Source of the DNA: Yanghanlia sp047501535
GTDB taxonomy: Bacteria; Pseudomonadota; Gammaproteobacteria; Burkholderiales; Burkholderiaceae_B
Reading direction: 5' to 3'
DNA length: 64,000 nt
Assembly: GCF_047501535.1 (NCBI RefSeq)
Contig: NZ_JAZDRJ010000001.1
Location: 310,001 to 374,000 of the forward strand
In this document: positions 62,644-64,000 of the stretch, piece by piece
How positions within the stretch are numbered: the stretch's first letter is position 1
Layout: the number at the start of each line of letters is the position of its first letter
Made by a program: the position numbers and the translations under genes
The notes under the pieces: model-generated
Told to the model about the DNA's origin: nothing
What the model saw: the letters and a program-made list of their open reading frames with translations, nothing else
Database searches by the model: none

Positions 62644-63648
62644 TTATTGAGGCGTCAAACCGGCTTTTTCAACGACGTCCGCCCATTTTTCACGGTTTTC
62701 GCGAACAATTTTCTGGAACTCTTCAGGCGTGCTCAGACGGATAGCATTTCCGGTTGATACAAAGCGTTCGGCAACAGAAGGCTCTTGTAATGCCTTGTTG
62801 ACCGCAGCGTTGATACGTTGTGTGAGTTCCGGGTTCATGCCTTTGGGCCCAAAAAGGCCGAACCAGATGTAGCTATCGAAGCCAGGAATCACTTGTTCGG
62901 AAATCGTCGGGATTTCTTCCACCACATTCACGCGCTTAGCGGTCGAAACGCCCAACAGCCTGACCGTGCCTGCCTGGTATTGGCCAAGAACAGTTTGGAC
63001 TTGATTGAAAATGCAGCAGGTCTCGCCTTTTACTACGGACTGCAACGCTTCGGGGCCGCCCTTGTAGGGCACATGAACCATTTTCAGACCCGCCCGGGCG
63101 TTGAACTCTTCGAAGGCCAACTGTGTGCCAGTGCCTACACCGGTGGAAGCGAAATAATATTTATCCGGGTTGGCTTTCACCTCGGTGATGAATTCTTCGA
63201 CCGTGTTGACATCGATGACCTTGGGGTTGACTGTCAGCACGTTGGAGACATCAACCAAAGTAGCGATTGGGGTGAAGTCTGCCTCGACGTCAAAAGGCAG
63301 TTCCTTATAGATGGCTGGGTTGATCCCATGGGTGGCAGCGGTGCCTAACAGCAAGGTATAGCCATCCGGTTCGGCCCGAGCAACGACGGAGGAAGCCAGA
63401 TTACCCCCCGCCCCGGCGCGGTAGTCAATAATGACAGGCACGCCCAGTTCTTTTTCCAGCGGACCCTGTATCCCGCGAGCGATCACATCGACGCCGGAGC
63501 CTGCTGGAAAACCCATCATGATGGTGACGGGATGCGCCGGCCATGCGGCCAGTGCAGCACTGCTTGCCAGGGCCAGGCCGGCACCCACGGCAAGACGACG
63601 AACGCTTGCGACCAGGTGAGAAAGAGGGTTGAGGGTCTGGTTTTTCAT
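62644..63648 (-). CDS. Tripartite-tricarboxylate 'Bug' substrate-binding protein
   Basis: A 334-residue periplasmic protein with a signal peptide (LALASSAALAAWPAH; cleavage after ALA). The mature start PVTIMMGFPAGSGVDVIARG, the GYTLLLGTAATHGINPAIY loop and VPYKGGPEALQSVVKGE are typical of the Bug/TctC family. Ligand unknown, usually an organic acid. It precedes, in the direction of transcription, the chemoreceptor operon, but about 300 bp and two stem-loops lie between. The neighbour upstream is a carboxymuconolactone-decarboxylase-family gene. Confidence 0.92.
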   Translation of the reverse strand: MKNQTLNPLSHLVASVRRLAVGAGLALASSAALAAWPAHPVTIMMGFPAGSGVDVIARGIQGPLEKELGVPVIIDYRAGAGGNLASSVVARAEPDGYTLLLGTAATHGINPAIYKELPFDVEADFTPIATLVDVSNVLTVNPKVIDVNTVEEFITEVKANPDKYYFASTGVGTGTQLAFEEFNARAGLKMVHVPYKGGPEALQSVVKGETCCIFNQVQTVLGQYQAGTVRLLGVSTAKRVNVVEEIPTISEQVIPGFDSYIWFGLFGPKGMNPELTQRINAAVNKALQEPSVAERFVSTGNAIRLSTPEEFQKIVRENREKWADVVEKAGLTPQ

Positions 63649-63741
63649 TTGGAGAATTTATTCAGGGATCAAAAGTCTAAACATTAACAACCCACTCTCA
63701 AAACGGCGACTACTTATTTCCTTTTTGTTTATTTCCTCAGG

Positions 63742-64000
63742 CTATATAGAAGGATGGACTTCTTTGCCCAGGTTCAACATCAGCCGATTGGCCCACGCGA
63801 AAATAGCGGCGGAGCCGATAATGTCGCGTACCTGTTCTGGGGTGACGCCACTGCTCAACAACGGTTGAACTTGCTCAGCGCCGAATGTTGCGGGAGCCTG
63901 GGTAAGAGCGATCGACATCTGCACGATGGCACGCTCTCGTGCTGAGGTTCCTGCTGTCGAGGGCGCTTCGAACAACTGAACGATGACATCGTTGCGTTTG
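63742..64000 (-). CDS. Carboxymuconolactone decarboxylase family protein, C-terminal part
   Basis: The last 85 codons of a gene whose start lies beyond the right edge; the frame is open through 64000. RERAIVQMSIALTQAPATF and GVTPEQVRDIIGSAAIFAWA match the CMD/AhpD-like helical fold. No CxxC peroxidase pair is visible in this part. It may work with the Bug protein in breakdown of an aromatic or related acid, which is a guess from position. Confidence 0.65.
   Translation of the reverse strand, partial: KRNDVIVQLFEAPSTAGTSARERAIVQMSIALTQAPATFGAEQVQPLLSSGVTPEQVRDIIGSAAIFAWANRLMLNLGKEVHPSI

Overview
The window reads as a chromosome segment of a betaproteobacterium of the order Burkholderiales, most likely family Alcaligenaceae (the Bordetella / Pusillimonas / Advenella neighbourhood). 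The reasons are two tripartite-tricarboxylate 'Bug' binding proteins, the metK–ahcY–holin-like–metF run with an SAH riboswitch, tandem lpxL-type acyltransferases next to metK, DUF484 followed by xerC, and a broken form of the rpe–gph–trpE–trpG–trpD–trpC cluster. It is mostly core chromosome with high G+C. I saw no prophage, insertion sequence, CRISPR array, rRNA or tRNA.

Layout. 0–3 kb: zur (cut by the window edge), a Zur box, a small membrane ORF and znuCBA for zinc uptake. 3–6.5 kb (minus): xerC, DUF484 and two lipid A acyltransferases, with dapF missing from the expected place. 6.5–10.7 kb (plus): methyl-cycle genes. A strongly folded leader RNA precedes metK, then come a SAH riboswitch with ahcY, a holin-like membrane protein and metF. 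10.8–16.1 kb: 5-formyl-THF cyclo-ligase, slt, cca, a MidA-type methyltransferase and a small membrane protein. 16.3–20.9 kb (minus): an RhlE-type helicase, a HIT–uracil-DNA-glycosylase fusion and a two-domain polyphosphate kinase 2. 20.9–30.4 kb: trpC, trpD, trpG, then trpE behind a trpL attenuator, then gph and rpe (all minus). A Bcr/CflA transporter is set between trpE and trpG, and an EAL–GGDEF protein between gph and rpe, both on the opposite strand. 30.5–33.9 kb (plus): mltA, a ubiquinone-type hydroxylase and dsbC.

33.9–49.7 kb is more accessory. It holds a YebE-like protein, a GntR regulator with a tricarballylate-oxidation gene in which tcuA and tcuB are collapsed into one chimeric reading frame, mmsA with a divergent LysR, a second Bcr/CflA pump, a nitroreductase, a LysR–Bug–TPP-enzyme group, a META-domain protein, a MATE pump and an amidase. 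49.8–56.5 kb: a methyltransferase, a glycine-zipper lipoprotein, and a five-gene envelope operon (COG3014 lipoprotein, YcfL-like, LpoB-like, DUF6844-like, CsgG-like) of unknown joint function. 56.5–62.3 kb: a sensory operon of Aer-like chemoreceptor with a zinc-binding (CZB) tail, a single-domain response regulator and a large hybrid kinase. The end holds a Bug protein and a partial carboxymuconolactone-decarboxylase-family gene.

The most promising less-described items are the pseudoknotted metK leader that buries its own ribosome-binding site, the five-gene envelope operon, the HIT–UDG fusion and the tcuA/tcuB chimera. All functions are inferred by reading the protein sequences. No database search was run.
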